Below, one piece after another: positions 6,237 through 14,348 of a DNA stretch of 23,533 bases. The stretch spans positions 1 through 23,533 of the forward strand of contig URMT01000018.1 in the NCBI GenBank assembly GCA_900549005.1, read 5' to 3'. The notes below the pieces were generated by a model that saw only the letters and a program-made list of their open reading frames with translations, was not told where the DNA came from and did no database searches. The DNA is from an uncultured Eubacteriales bacterium. Lineage in GTDB: Bacteria; Bacillota; Clostridia; Christensenellales; Borkfalkiaceae. The position numbers were made by a program, and so were the translations under genes. Numbering within the stretch: the stretch's first letter is position 1; every line of letters begins with the position of its first letter.

Positions 6237-8612
6237 TTATTTGAGTTTTATAAAAGTGACGCCCGTTTCGCCTTCGCCGTACTTGCCCGCCCTGAAACTT
6301 TCCACGTTTTTGTGGCGCTTCAAATGCTCGGCAATGGCCTTTCGCAGCTTGCCCGTGCCCACGCCGTGAATGACTTTTATCTCTTCGAGGTTGTCGGTGA
6401 CCGCCCTGTCGATGAAGTTATCCACCTCGTAAAGCGCTTCGGGCACGGTGAGCCCGAGCACGTTGATTTCGAGAACGGGCTGGCTTACGGGAATTTTGCG
6501 CACTACTTTTACGTTGTCTGCACGCTTTACAACGCCGCCCTGCGGCGCATTCTCTATAATCAGCAAGTCGGCGGGTTTGCAGCGCAGTTTCATACTTCCG
6601 CAGGTAACTTCCGCCTCGCCCTTGCCCTGTGAATAAGACGTGACTACGCCCTCTGTCTGCATAGGCTTTACAAACACCCGCGCACCTTCGCGCAGATTGT
6701 TCTTGTCTGAGGGTGTGTAGGTCGTCTTTCTTTCGGGCGCCTCGTCAGCACGATAAGCCGCGTCTTTAATCTTATTTTTGAGCGTTCTCGCCTTTATGAG
6801 GTCGCTTTCAGAAATCTCTTCCTTTTTGAATATGTCCTCAATCTCCGAAAGGAGTTCTTCGGCCTCGGCTGCGCGCTCGTTAATCAGCCTGCGGCTCTCC
6901 GCCTTGGCGCCCGCAAGCAGTTTTGCGCGCTCCCTTTCGAGGGCGTCGGCCCTCTTCTCGGTCTCGGCAATCTCATCTTTCAGTTTTGCGCGAAGCTGTT
7001 CGTTTTCGGCAACGAGCTGTTCAGCCTTTACCCTGCTGTCTTCGGCGCTCCTCACTATGTTTTCAAACGCCCTGCCGCCTTCGGAGAGGTAGGAAACGGC
7101 CTTTTCGAGCACGCCTTCGTCCAGCCCCATTCTGCGGCAGATTGCCAGCGCGTTGCTCGAACCGGGCATACCTATCTTTATTCTGTAAAGCGGTTTGAGC
7201 GTCGCCGAATCGAACTCCATACTTGCATTTTCTATGCCGTCCGCGCCGAACGCAAACTCTTTGAGCGCGGTGAAGTGCGTCGTTACTATGCCCTTACAGC
7301 CGCAGGAAAGCAACTTTTCGACTACGGCGCGCGCGAGCGCCTGCCCCTCGTCGGGGTTGGTGCCTCCACCCAGCTCGTCGATGAGAACGAGGCTGTCGGC
7401 ATTTACGCCGTTTACTATCTCTATAACCGTCTTTATGTGCGACGAGAATGTGGAAAGGCTCTCTTCTATGCTCTGGCTGTCGCCGAGGTCGCAGAACACG
7501 TTGTCGAACACGCCCACGCAGCTGCCTTCGGCCGCGGGAATGAACAGTCCGCACGCCGCCATCAGGCAGAATAGGCCCACCATTTTTAAAGTAACCGTTT
7601 TGCCGCCCGTGTTCGCACCGCTGAGCAGCAGAAAGTTATAATCTTTGCCCAGCTCCACGCTTACGGGAACAATGCGTTCTTTGTCGATAAGCGGGTGCCT
7701 GCCCTTTACTATATCTATATATCCCCGCCTGTTGACCTGCGGGTTTATCGCCTTCAACGAATAGGCATACTGCGCCTTGGCGTAACAGCAGTCGAGTGCG
7801 GCGAGCAGTTCCTCGTCGGCCCTCAGCCTGTCTGCAATTGCTCCGAACCGCTTTGAAAAGCTCTTTAAAATGCGCTCCACTTCCTCGCGTTCGTCTATGG
7901 TGAGCGCAATCAGCTCGTTGTTCATTTCCAGCACGTATTCAGGCTCTATGAAGAATGTCGCACCCGTCTGCGAACGGTCGTGAACGAAGCCGCGCACCCT
8001 GTTTTTATACTCGGCCTTGACGGGAATTACAAAGCGGTCGTTGCGCATCGTCACCGTTGCGTCCTGCAAATACGCCGCTGTGGGCCCTGTTATATACTCG
8101 GTAAGTTTACTGCGTATCCGCGCGTTAAGCGATTTTATTTTTGTCCTTATATCGAACAACTTTTCGCTGGCGTGGTCGTTGATTTCGCCGTCGGACATTA
8201 TGGCAAAGTTAATGTCGTCCTCCAACCTCGCATCGTAATACAGCCTGGCGCAGTCGGCTTTTATGAAGGTAATCTCTTCGCCCGCGAAGGAAAATACCGA
8301 AGTCTGCGCAATGCGCGCCGAACGGTTGAGCGCGTTCACCTGCATAAGCTCGGCGCACGAGAGAGTGCTCCCCTTTTCCGCGCGCGAAAGAAGGTCGGTC
8401 ACGTCGTCGAAGTACTCCACCCCCGACGCGCCGAACCTGAAAAGCAGTATATCTGCCTCCTGCGTGCGCGCAAGCCGCTCGCGCACCTCTTTGAGGTCGG
8501 ACGAGGGTACCTCTTCCGCAATCATCTGCTTTGCAGAGGAAAGCACGGCAAAGTTTGCGCACTGCGCAAGCACTTTATTAAGTTCAAGTTTTTCAAAAAA
8601 TCGGGTATTCAT
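6237..8612 (-). CDS. mutS2: MutS2 (endonuclease/ribosome-rescue MutS homologue)
   Basis: This 791-residue protein has the full MutS2 architecture and lacks the mismatch-recognition domain of MutS. Seen: helical core and clamp (1-300); ABC ATPase with Walker A SGANTGGKT (331-339), signature region STFSSHI (388-394) and Walker B VLIDELGGGTNP (409-420); a long Glu/Arg-rich coiled coil (about 510-600); a KOW-like beta region (about 640-690); and a C-terminal Smr domain (about 715-791) with HGVGTGKLR (749-757). The Smr LDxxG motif reads INVLG, losing the acidic residue tied to nuclease activity in other Smr proteins. In Bacillus MutS2 is linked to suppression of recombination and to splitting of collided ribosomes. 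The ribosome binding site is weak. The gene lies 42 bases after the U32 gene, with a small GC hairpin between. Confidence 0.96.
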   Translation of the reverse strand: MNTRFFEKLELNKVLAQCANFAVLSSAKQMIAEEVPSSDLKEVRERLARTQEADILLFRFGASGVEYFDDVTDLLSRAEKGSTLSCAELMQVNALNRSARIAQTSVFSFAGEEITFIKADCARLYYDARLEDDINFAIMSDGEINDHASEKLFDIRTKIKSLNARIRSKLTEYITGPTAAYLQDATVTMRNDRFVIPVKAEYKNRVRGFVHDRSQTGATFFIEPEYVLEMNNELIALTIDEREEVERILKSFSKRFGAIADRLRADEELLAALDCCYAKAQYAYSLKAINPQVNRRGYIDIVKGRHPLIDKERIVPVSVELGKDYNFLLLSGANTGGKTVTLKMVGLFCLMAACGLFIPAAEGSCVGVFDNVFCDLGDSQSIEESLSTFSSHIKTVIEIVNGVNADSLVLIDELGGGTNPDEGQALARAVVEKLLSCGCKGIVTTHFTALKEFAFGADGIENASMEFDSATLKPLYRIKIGMPGSSNALAICRRMGLDEGVLEKAVSYLSEGGRAFENIVRSAEDSRVKAEQLVAENEQLRAKLKDEIAETEKRADALERERAKLLAGAKAESRRLINERAAEAEELLSEIEDIFKKEEISESDLIKARTLKNKIKDAAYRADEAPERKTTYTPSDKNNLREGARVFVKPMQTEGVVTSYSQGKGEAEVTCGSMKLRCKPADLLIIENAPQGGVVKRADNVKVVRKIPVSQPVLEINVLGLTVPEALYEVDNFIDRAVTDNLEEIKVIHGVGTGKLRKAIAEHLKRHKNVESFRAGKYGEGETGVTFIKLK

Positions 8613-8654
8613 TCAATGCAAAGTTGCCGCATTTGCGGCGATAAATAAATATGC

Positions 8655-10832
8655 TTAGAGCACGGGCGAGATAAAGTGCCCGCGGGTGACTGCGGGAAGC
8701 AGGTGTTTTATGCTTCTGCCCGCAAAGAAGTCTGCCGAAAGACGGGGCGCGTCTAAAACGGTGAAGTCGGCGAGCGCACCGAACGGGCCGCTCTCTTCGC
8801 CAAGATATGCGCAGTTATACAGTTCGAAGCGGCAGAGCCCCGTTTTATACCGCCGCAGGGGGAATTTTCTGCCCGCCTCGTCGGTGACGGTATACACTCC
8901 CCTCATATCGCACGACTTGCAGGTGCGCGAGAAGGGACAATATTCAAAATCCATCACCTTGATACCGCCCGCCGAAAGCGCAAAGGCGTTGTCTGAGCCG
9001 AGAGGCGCGCTCTCTTTTACGGTGAGTTCCTTCGATACGCAGAAATATTGCGCGTTTTTTTGAAGCCATTCGGCGGCAAAGGTGTTTGAAACGTTGAAAC
9101 CCACGCCCGCAAACAGCGGCTTATCAAGCTCGCGCGCAAGCGCTACTCCGTAAGTTCCGTCACAATAGACGCCGTCGAAGAGAGTGCACGCGCCCTTGAT
9201 TTTTGCAATTTCGTCGCCGCTTAAATATGCGGGAAGGTATAAAAATTTCTGTCCGCCAAACCCTTTTGTAAGCGCCTTCAAATCGCCGGAATAGTCGTCG
9301 GGCTTCAAAATGCCTATGTCGGCAGAAACGCCGCTAAGGTCACGGCACATAACAGCCTTTTTACCGCAATCGCCGCCGTCAATGCGGGGCGCTTCCAAAA
9401 CGCCGTCAAGGGCAGTCCTGTGTTTATCTGTAATATGCCCCGCATATGCCGCATACGCGTCGCGGCGGAAGGCGTTGAGTGCCGCCATTCCGAGGTACGG
9501 CCTGCCGACGATTGAAATTTTATCGAAATTTATATCAAGCGGCAGCGCGCCCACCTTTTTGAAGCACGCAGAAATATCCTCTTCTAAAAGCGGCCTGTTT
9601 TGCGCGGCTGACAATCTTTCTGCCCCGCAGAATTCAAAGCCGTCGATGACAACTTTCGGATAATCTCCCTCTTCAAAAAAGGCAGAAATCGTGCACTTTT
9701 TAAGCCGTTTTGCCTGCAAAAGGCGGGCGTTGAGCGCGGTATCGGTGGTTACAAAAACTTTGTCGCCGTTTTTAAGCCGCTTTGCCGAGCTGATATAAAA
9801 GCCGCCCTTAGCCTCGCCATCGAACGCGCCGCCACAAAACTCGGCGCCGTCGCGCAGTATTTTGAACCCGTCGCCGCGGGTAAATTTTTGCCTGCTTTCG
9901 CAAATAAATCTGCCGTTTGCAACCTTTACGGTGCCCACAAATTCGCCGATATGCCCCTGCACGGCGGAGGATAAAAAGGACTTATCCTGCCCGAACGCCA
10001 GCCCGCGGGTGTAGTTGCCGCGGTTGTAGGTGCGTTTGAGCGCCGAAAGGTCGCCCTCTTCGCCAGAGAGCATATTTTTATAGTAAGACACAGCCGCCGC
10101 AACGTATTCTGGACGGCGCATCCTTCCCTCTATTTTAAAGGAATAAACGCCCGCATCTTTCAGCGTTATTATGTTGCGCCCCACGCTCAAATCGGAGGGT
10201 GAAATGCGGTAAGCGGGGCTTTCGTAGCCCGCCCTGTCGATTGAATACAGCTTTCTGCAAGGCTGTTTGCACTTACCCCTGTTGCCGCTGTTGCCGCCCG
10301 CAAACGAAGAAAGATAGCACTGCCCCGAAAAGCAGGTGCACAGCGCGCCCTGCACGAAAACTTCCGTTTCTATTATCTTTGTTATTTTCTTTATATCTTC
10401 GAGCGCCGTTTCGCGCGCGAGAATTACCCTTGAAAAGCCGAATTCTTTGGCAAGGCTTGCGCCGTATTCGTTGCACACGCCCGCCTGGGTTGAAAGGTGA
10501 AGCACGATTTCGGGGCAGGACTTATGCACCGCCCTTCCCAAAAACAGGTCCTGCATTATTATCGCGTCGGCGCCCAGGCTCCACGCCTCCTTCACGGCGG
10601 CGATAAAGCCTTCAACCTCGTCCTGTTTGACGAGAGTGTTCATCGCAACGTGCACCCTCACGCCGAAAAGCGCCGCATAATCGATTATCTCTTTAAGCTC
10701 GCGGCTGTCGAAATTCTGCGCGGAAGAGCGGGCAGAAAACTGCTTCAAGCCGAGGTAAATTGCGTCTGCGCCGCTGTTTATGGCCGCGTATGCGCTGTTT
10801 TTTTCGCCAGCAGGGGCTAATATCTCACACAT
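8655..10832 (-). CDS. U32 family protein with DUF3656 (RlhA/TrhP-like RNA hydroxylation)
   Basis: This 725-residue two-part protein opens with the U32 signature (LAPAGEKNSAYAAINSGADAIYLG). The iron-sulfur cysteine pattern of RlhA and TrhP follows: C165-x6-C172-x15-C188-x3-C192 within GALCTCFSGQC and GNRGKCKQPC. The C-terminal half is the DUF3656/collagenase-like extension, ending with another cysteine cluster (CPFSRTCKSCD). Annotated as a peptidase by tradition, members with this layout in E. coli hydroxylate 23S rRNA C2501 (RlhA) or tRNA U34 (TrhP) using prephenate. Which RNA is used here cannot be told from sequence alone. The start at 10832 is four bases past the HAD stop, so the two genes are co-transcribed and probably coupled. 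Confidence 0.9.
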   Translation of the reverse strand: MCEILAPAGEKNSAYAAINSGADAIYLGLKQFSARSSAQNFDSRELKEIIDYAALFGVRVHVAMNTLVKQDEVEGFIAAVKEAWSLGADAIIMQDLFLGRAVHKSCPEIVLHLSTQAGVCNEYGASLAKEFGFSRVILARETALEDIKKITKIIETEVFVQGALCTCFSGQCYLSSFAGGNSGNRGKCKQPCRKLYSIDRAGYESPAYRISPSDLSVGRNIITLKDAGVYSFKIEGRMRRPEYVAAAVSYYKNMLSGEEGDLSALKRTYNRGNYTRGLAFGQDKSFLSSAVQGHIGEFVGTVKVANGRFICESRQKFTRGDGFKILRDGAEFCGGAFDGEAKGGFYISSAKRLKNGDKVFVTTDTALNARLLQAKRLKKCTISAFFEEGDYPKVVIDGFEFCGAERLSAAQNRPLLEEDISACFKKVGALPLDINFDKISIVGRPYLGMAALNAFRRDAYAAYAGHITDKHRTALDGVLEAPRIDGGDCGKKAVMCRDLSGVSADIGILKPDDYSGDLKALTKGFGGQKFLYLPAYLSGDEIAKIKGACTLFDGVYCDGTYGVALARELDKPLFAGVGFNVSNTFAAEWLQKNAQYFCVSKELTVKESAPLGSDNAFALSAGGIKVMDFEYCPFSRTCKSCDMRGVYTVTDEAGRKFPLRRYKTGLCRFELYNCAYLGEESGPFGALADFTVLDAPRLSADFFAGRSIKHLLPAVTRGHFISPVL

Positions 10833-10836
10833 AGTA

Positions 10837-11661
10837 CTATGATAAACCGTATTTTCTTATAACTGCCGCCACGCCGCCCTCGTCGCAAGATGGGCAGACG
10901 TCGTCTGCTTCGGCCTTTAAGCCTTCTTCGGCGTTGGCAACGGCCACGCCCGTGCCCGCCGCCTCTATCATCGGCAGGTCGTTAAGATTGTCGCCTATGG
11001 CGACGGTATTTTCTATGGGAACGTTATAGTGCGCGGAAAGGAATTTTAGAGCTTCGCCCTTGTCGTCGCCCTTGGGCGATACTTCCACAAGCACCGCCGC
11101 GCTGTAAGTCACCTCGTACCTCTCCCCCAGCTTTTCGCAGAGGTAGTTATACAGGGGAAGTTTTCTTTCGGGCATAACAACGCTTACTATCTTCTGGCAG
11201 TACAGAGAATTTTGCCTTACGTAGTCAGACATTTTTCCTTCAACAAAACGCGCGTAAATGCCCGTAATTTTTTCGTACATTAAAAGCAGTTTATCGTCGG
11301 GCGGGAGCGTGGTATACATCACGTTGTCGGCATACACGTTTATCGGCTCGCCGCGCTCTTCCAGAGCTGCGCACACCTCGCACGCCTGCTCCACAGAAAA
11401 GCCGCCGTTTTTTATGAGAGCGCCGCTTTCGATGTCGGCAATAACCGTGCCCTGATACGCCGCCACCAGACCTTTCAGCCCGAGAGCGCGCACCTGCGGA
11501 AGTATTGAGGCGAGCATTCTGCCCGTGCATACGGCAAATATGCCTCCTGCGGCAATGTATTCGTCTATCGCCGCCTTAACCTCTTCGGGAATTGTCTGTT
11601 TTGTGGTGAGAAGCGTGCCGTCGAAGTCTGAAACTATCAGACCGCATTTTACTTTCTTCAT
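10837..11661 (-). CDS. Cof-type HAD-superfamily phosphatase
   Basis: This 274-residue cytoplasmic protein is a HAD hydrolase of the Cof/type IIB group. Motif I is SDFDGTLL (Asp12 nucleophile, Asp14 acid/base), motif II CTGRM, and motif IV GDNLNDLPMI near the C-terminus; the C2 cap lies between. Such enzymes usually dephosphorylate sugar phosphates, flavin precursors or pyridoxal phosphate. Nothing here fixes the substrate. The ATG overlaps the uvrC stop by four bases (ATGA), which implies translational coupling. No link to DNA repair is known for this family, so it may simply be a passenger of the operon. Confidence 0.9.
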   Translation of the reverse strand: MKKVKCGLIVSDFDGTLLTTKQTIPEEVKAAIDEYIAAGGIFAVCTGRMLASILPQVRALGLKGLVAAYQGTVIADIESGALIKNGGFSVEQACEVCAALEERGEPINVYADNVMYTTLPPDDKLLLMYEKITGIYARFVEGKMSDYVRQNSLYCQKIVSVVMPERKLPLYNYLCEKLGERYEVTYSAAVLVEVSPKGDDKGEALKFLSAHYNVPIENTVAIGDNLNDLPMIEAAGTGVAVANAEEGLKAEADDVCPSCDEGGVAAVIRKYGLS

Positions 11662-13484
11662 AACTTTTCTTCAAAATAATCTTTTATATTTTTTGCCAGC
11701 ACTTCGCCTATGCCCTCCACGGAAGAGAGCTCTTCAACGCTCGCGCCCATAATTCTGTCTATCGTGCCGAATTTAGTCATAAGGGCAATGCGCTTTTTCT
11801 TGCCCACGCCCTCGATTTCGGAGAGCACACTCTCTAAATTGCGCTTGGAGTGAAGGTTGCGGAAATAGGTTATGGCAAAGCGGTGCGCCTCGTCCCTTAT
11901 TCTCTGCAACATTTTGAGCGCAAAGTCGCGGTGGTCGATTTTTACGCTTTCGTCGCGGTCCAAAGTGAACACCTCTTCCTCGCGCTTGGCAAGCGAGATA
12001 AGCTCTATGCCCTCCATTCCCTTTTCGTCGAAAATTTCCTTCACGGCAGAGAGTTGGCCCTTGCCGCCGTCTATTATTATAAGGTCGGGCCTGGGGAACC
12101 TTTCCTCTTCGTCCGTGCCGAGTTTTGCCAGCCTGCGAAGGAGCACTTCCTGCAACGAGGCAAAGTCGTTCGCGCCCTCAACCGTCTTTATTCTGAACCG
12201 CCTGTAACTGCTTCTTTCGGCCTCGCCGTCTATAAACACGACCATCGAGCCTACCTTGTCTACGCCGCTGATGTTGGATATATCGTAGCACTCCATTCTG
12301 CGCGGATATTTTTTTAGACCCAGAATTTCCTGCAAACGGCGGCAGGCATTCACCGTCATATCGTCTTTGTGCCTTATTCTGTCTATCGACTTTTCAAGGT
12401 ATTCGCGCGCGTTCTCCTGCGCCATTTCTAAAAGTTGGGCCTTTACGCCTTGCTTGGCAAAGGTAATCTTTACAGATTTATCGTACTTTTCCTTAAAAAA
12501 GCTCTCTAAAAGCTCCCTTTCGCCTTCAAGGCAGCTTTCTGTTATAATTTCGGCGGGCGGAAGCCTGTTCGCGTAGTACTGCGAAATGAACTGCGACAGC
12601 GCCTCTGAATCGGAGGAATGTGCGTCCTCCAAGGCGTAGCTGGTGCCGCCCTGCATAACGCCCTTGCGGGTGATTAGCACGTTGACCGCCGAATAGAGAT
12701 TGTTTGTGGTGTAAGCAATGATATCGGCATCGAGGAAGTTTGAAAGCGAGGTAATTCTGCGCGCTTCCAGCCGCGAGAGCATCTCTATCTTGTTGCGGTA
12801 ATCGAGCGCAAGTTCAAAATTTTCGCCTGCGGCAGCTGCAAGCATACGCTCTTTGAGCACCTCTTCGCCCTCTTTGTAGTTGCCATCCAAAAAGTTCACG
12901 GCGCGCTTTACGCACGCGGCGTACTCCTCTCTGCTGCACTTATGCGCGCAGGGCGCAAGGCACCTGCCGATGTGGTAGTTGAGGCATTCCCTTTTGGGCT
13001 TTTCGCCTATCGTTTCGGGGCAGTCGTTTTTGAGTATTACAAGAAAACAAAGTTGCAGTATGCCCAGTATATCTTTATAGCTAACGCCGCCCATATACGG
13101 CCCGTAATAGCGCGCGCCGTCCTTTTTTACCTTTCTCGTGACGTAAAATTCAGGATAATCCTCGTGCAAATCTACCTTTATATAGGGGTAGGTCTTGTCG
13201 TCCTTTAAAAGAATGTTATACTTTGGCTTGTACTTTTTTATCAGGTTGTTTTCAAGTGCAAGCGCGTCACGCTCAGTCTTGGTGATAATATAGTTGAAAT
13301 CGGCTATATTTTCCACCATCCGCATAACTTTGTCGGGCTTGGGGGAAGAATGAAAGTACTGCCTTACGCGGTTTTTGAGTACGCGCGCCTTGCCCACGTA
13401 AATTACGTTGGTATACTTATCGAGCATTATATATACTCCCGGATTGTCGGGCAGCAGTTTTAATTTTTCCCTTATGATATCCAT
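11658..13484 (-). CDS. uvrC: Excinuclease ABC subunit C
   Basis: This 608-residue protein makes both incisions in nucleotide excision repair with UvrA and UvrB. Domains in order: GIY-YIG nuclease (GVYIM at 16-20, VIYVGKA at 27-33); the cysteine region around CLNYHIGRCLAPC (C167, C175, C179, C183), reported as an iron-sulfur site in UvrC; UVR/UvrB-binding coiled coil at about 205-245; RNase H-like 3' or 5' incision domain with LIIIDGGKGQ in the C-terminal third; and tandem helix-hairpin-helix at the end. Length is normal and all motifs are intact. It is the first gene of the long repair group, with its own extended -10 promoter. Confidence 0.97.
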   Translation of the reverse strand: MDIIREKLKLLPDNPGVYIMLDKYTNVIYVGKARVLKNRVRQYFHSSPKPDKVMRMVENIADFNYIITKTERDALALENNLIKKYKPKYNILLKDDKTYPYIKVDLHEDYPEFYVTRKVKKDGARYYGPYMGGVSYKDILGILQLCFLVILKNDCPETIGEKPKRECLNYHIGRCLAPCAHKCSREEYAACVKRAVNFLDGNYKEGEEVLKERMLAAAAGENFELALDYRNKIEMLSRLEARRITSLSNFLDADIIAYTTNNLYSAVNVLITRKGVMQGGTSYALEDAHSSDSEALSQFISQYYANRLPPAEIITESCLEGERELLESFFKEKYDKSVKITFAKQGVKAQLLEMAQENAREYLEKSIDRIRHKDDMTVNACRRLQEILGLKKYPRRMECYDISNISGVDKVGSMVVFIDGEAERSSYRRFRIKTVEGANDFASLQEVLLRRLAKLGTDEEERFPRPDLIIIDGGKGQLSAVKEIFDEKGMEGIELISLAKREEEVFTLDRDESVKIDHRDFALKMLQRIRDEAHRFAITYFRNLHSKRNLESVLSEIEGVGKKKRIALMTKFGTIDRIMGASVEELSSVEGIGEVLAKNIKDYFEEKL

Positions 13485-13512
13485 AAAATTTATAACCGAA
13501 AACTCTTTTTAC

Positions 13513-13542
13513 ATTATACCACAGCCGCGGCATATTTTGCAA
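13513..13542 (-). promoter_or_regulatory. Promoter of uvrC and probably the downstream repair genes
   Basis: On the minus strand TTGCAA (13542-13537) and TATAAT (13518-13513) are 18 bases apart. A TG one base before the -10 gives an extended -10 element. Transcription would start about 20 bases before the uvrC ATG. No LexA or DinR box was recognised here. Confidence 0.7.
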
Positions 13543-13565
13543 TATTAAAGGGGCGCAAAACATAT

Positions 13566-13616
13566 AAAAAAGGCGGGTTTTTGGTTGCATTGCGCGCATA
13601 CCAAAAACCCGCCTTT
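13566..13616 (-). terminator. Strong intrinsic terminator of the ArsR-family gene
   Basis: A perfect 17-bp inverted repeat (13569-13585 with 13600-13616) encloses a 14-base loop. On the minus strand it ends in TTTTTT (13571-13566). It begins 20 bases after the ArsR-family stop and insulates uvrC from the metal module. Confidence 0.88.
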
Positions 13617-13635
13617 AAAAAATGTTAAAAATATT

Positions 13636-13986
13636 TCAGCACCCCAAAAATTCCACGCCCTTCAACATAACGTCGTTGACGGTGTCGTTTACCAGACTGT
13701 AAAAAATTATTTTGCCGTGCCGTTCGCACTTTACGATGCCGAGGTTTTTGAGCAGCCTCAGCTGGTGCGAAACGGTGGTCTGGTTTATGTTCAGCACGCG
13801 CGACAGGTCGGTGACGCACATCTCGGATATGGCCAGGGCCGAGAGCATACGCACGCGCGTTGCGTCGGCAAAAACAGAAAAGAAACACACGATACTGTCG
13901 AGCACATCGCCCTCGGGCACATACTCGCGTATAAGTTCCTTTGTGCGCCTGTCCAAAAGCATAGTATCCTGTATAACGTCCTGCAT
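13636..13986 (-). CDS. ArsR/SmtB-family metal-responsive repressor
   Basis: A 116-residue winged-helix protein. The recognition helix is NQTTVSHQLRLLK (68-80) and the beta wing ERHGKIIFYSL (88-98). Such proteins repress metal-efflux genes and release DNA on metal binding. The alpha-3 metal motif ELCVCD is EMCVTD here, so only Cys57 remains. Other cysteines are at 34, 87 and the C-terminus (116). The histidines of the alpha-5 zinc site are absent, so the ligand set is unusual and the metal cannot be named. The ATG at 13986 is chosen because GGAGG lies six bases upstream; a TTG at 14001 would overlap that site. It has its own promoter and sits directly after copA, its likely target. Confidence 0.9.
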   Translation of the reverse strand: MQDVIQDTMLLDRRTKELIREYVPEGDVLDSIVCFFSVFADATRVRMLSALAISEMCVTDLSRVLNINQTTVSHQLRLLKNLGIVKCERHGKIIFYSLVNDTVNDVMLKGVEFLGC

Positions 13987-14041
13987 ATAACGCCTCCGCA
14001 AAAGTTATAGGGCGGCGGGCATTTACCTGCGCCTTACAATA

Positions 14042-14071
14042 ATTATACCTTCACGTATGCTTATATGTCAA
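14042..14071 (-). promoter_or_regulatory. Promoter of the ArsR-family gene
   Basis: TTGACA (14071-14066) and TATAAT (14047-14042) on the minus strand are 18 bases apart. The region between and around them is AT-rich with imperfect dyad symmetry (TATAAGCATA in the spacer), a plausible but unproven autoregulatory operator. The gene can be expressed independently of copA. Confidence 0.78.
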
Positions 14072-14132
14072 AATGTAATATTGCCGCAAAAAGTCATATA
14101 TTATATAACTTTGTCGCAAGCGCAAAACTTTG

Positions 14133-14348
14133 TTATTTCGCCTCTATCGAGGTAACTTTGTAGCCTGCGTCCTCTACCGACTTTTTAATTTCCTCTTCCG
14201 AAAGGGGCTCGCGCGAGCGCATAACCGCAAGGTTCTTTTTGAGTTTTACGTCTGCGCTGACCGCGCCGTGCACGGCGGAAAGAGCGTTTTCGACCCGCTT
14301 TGCGCAATGTTCGCAGCACATACCTTCTATGTTCACTATCGTCTTCAT
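14133..14348 (-). CDS. copZ: Possible free CopZ-like chaperone from an internal start in copA
   Basis: The last 71 residues of the copA frame form a complete heavy-metal-associated domain with the metal motif GMCCEHC (Cys12 and Cys15). An ATG at 14348 begins exactly at the domain boundary (MKTIVNIEG). It is preceded, eight bases upstream, by a perfect GGAGG (14361-14357). Independent translation would give a soluble CopZ-sized copper chaperone as well as the fused form. Sequence and spacing are seen; the separate product is inferred. E. coli also makes a CopZ-like product from copA, but by frameshifting in the N-terminal part. Confidence 0.45.
   Translation of the reverse strand: MKTIVNIEGMCCEHCAKRVENALSAVHGAVSADVKLKKNLAVMRSREPLSEEEIKKSVEDAGYKVTSIEAK

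Noticed and set aside
7980..8648. 222-codon plus-strand open frame opposite mutS2
   Set aside because: Shadow of mutS2; no plausible protein features.
13566..13616. Large inverted repeat considered as a transposon end or CRISPR unit
   Set aside because: A single copy with a T-run right after a gene end; fits an intrinsic terminator, and no transposase or spacer pattern is present.
13984..14001. TTG start at 14001 for the ArsR-family gene
   Set aside because: It overlaps the GGAGG that serves the ATG at 13986.
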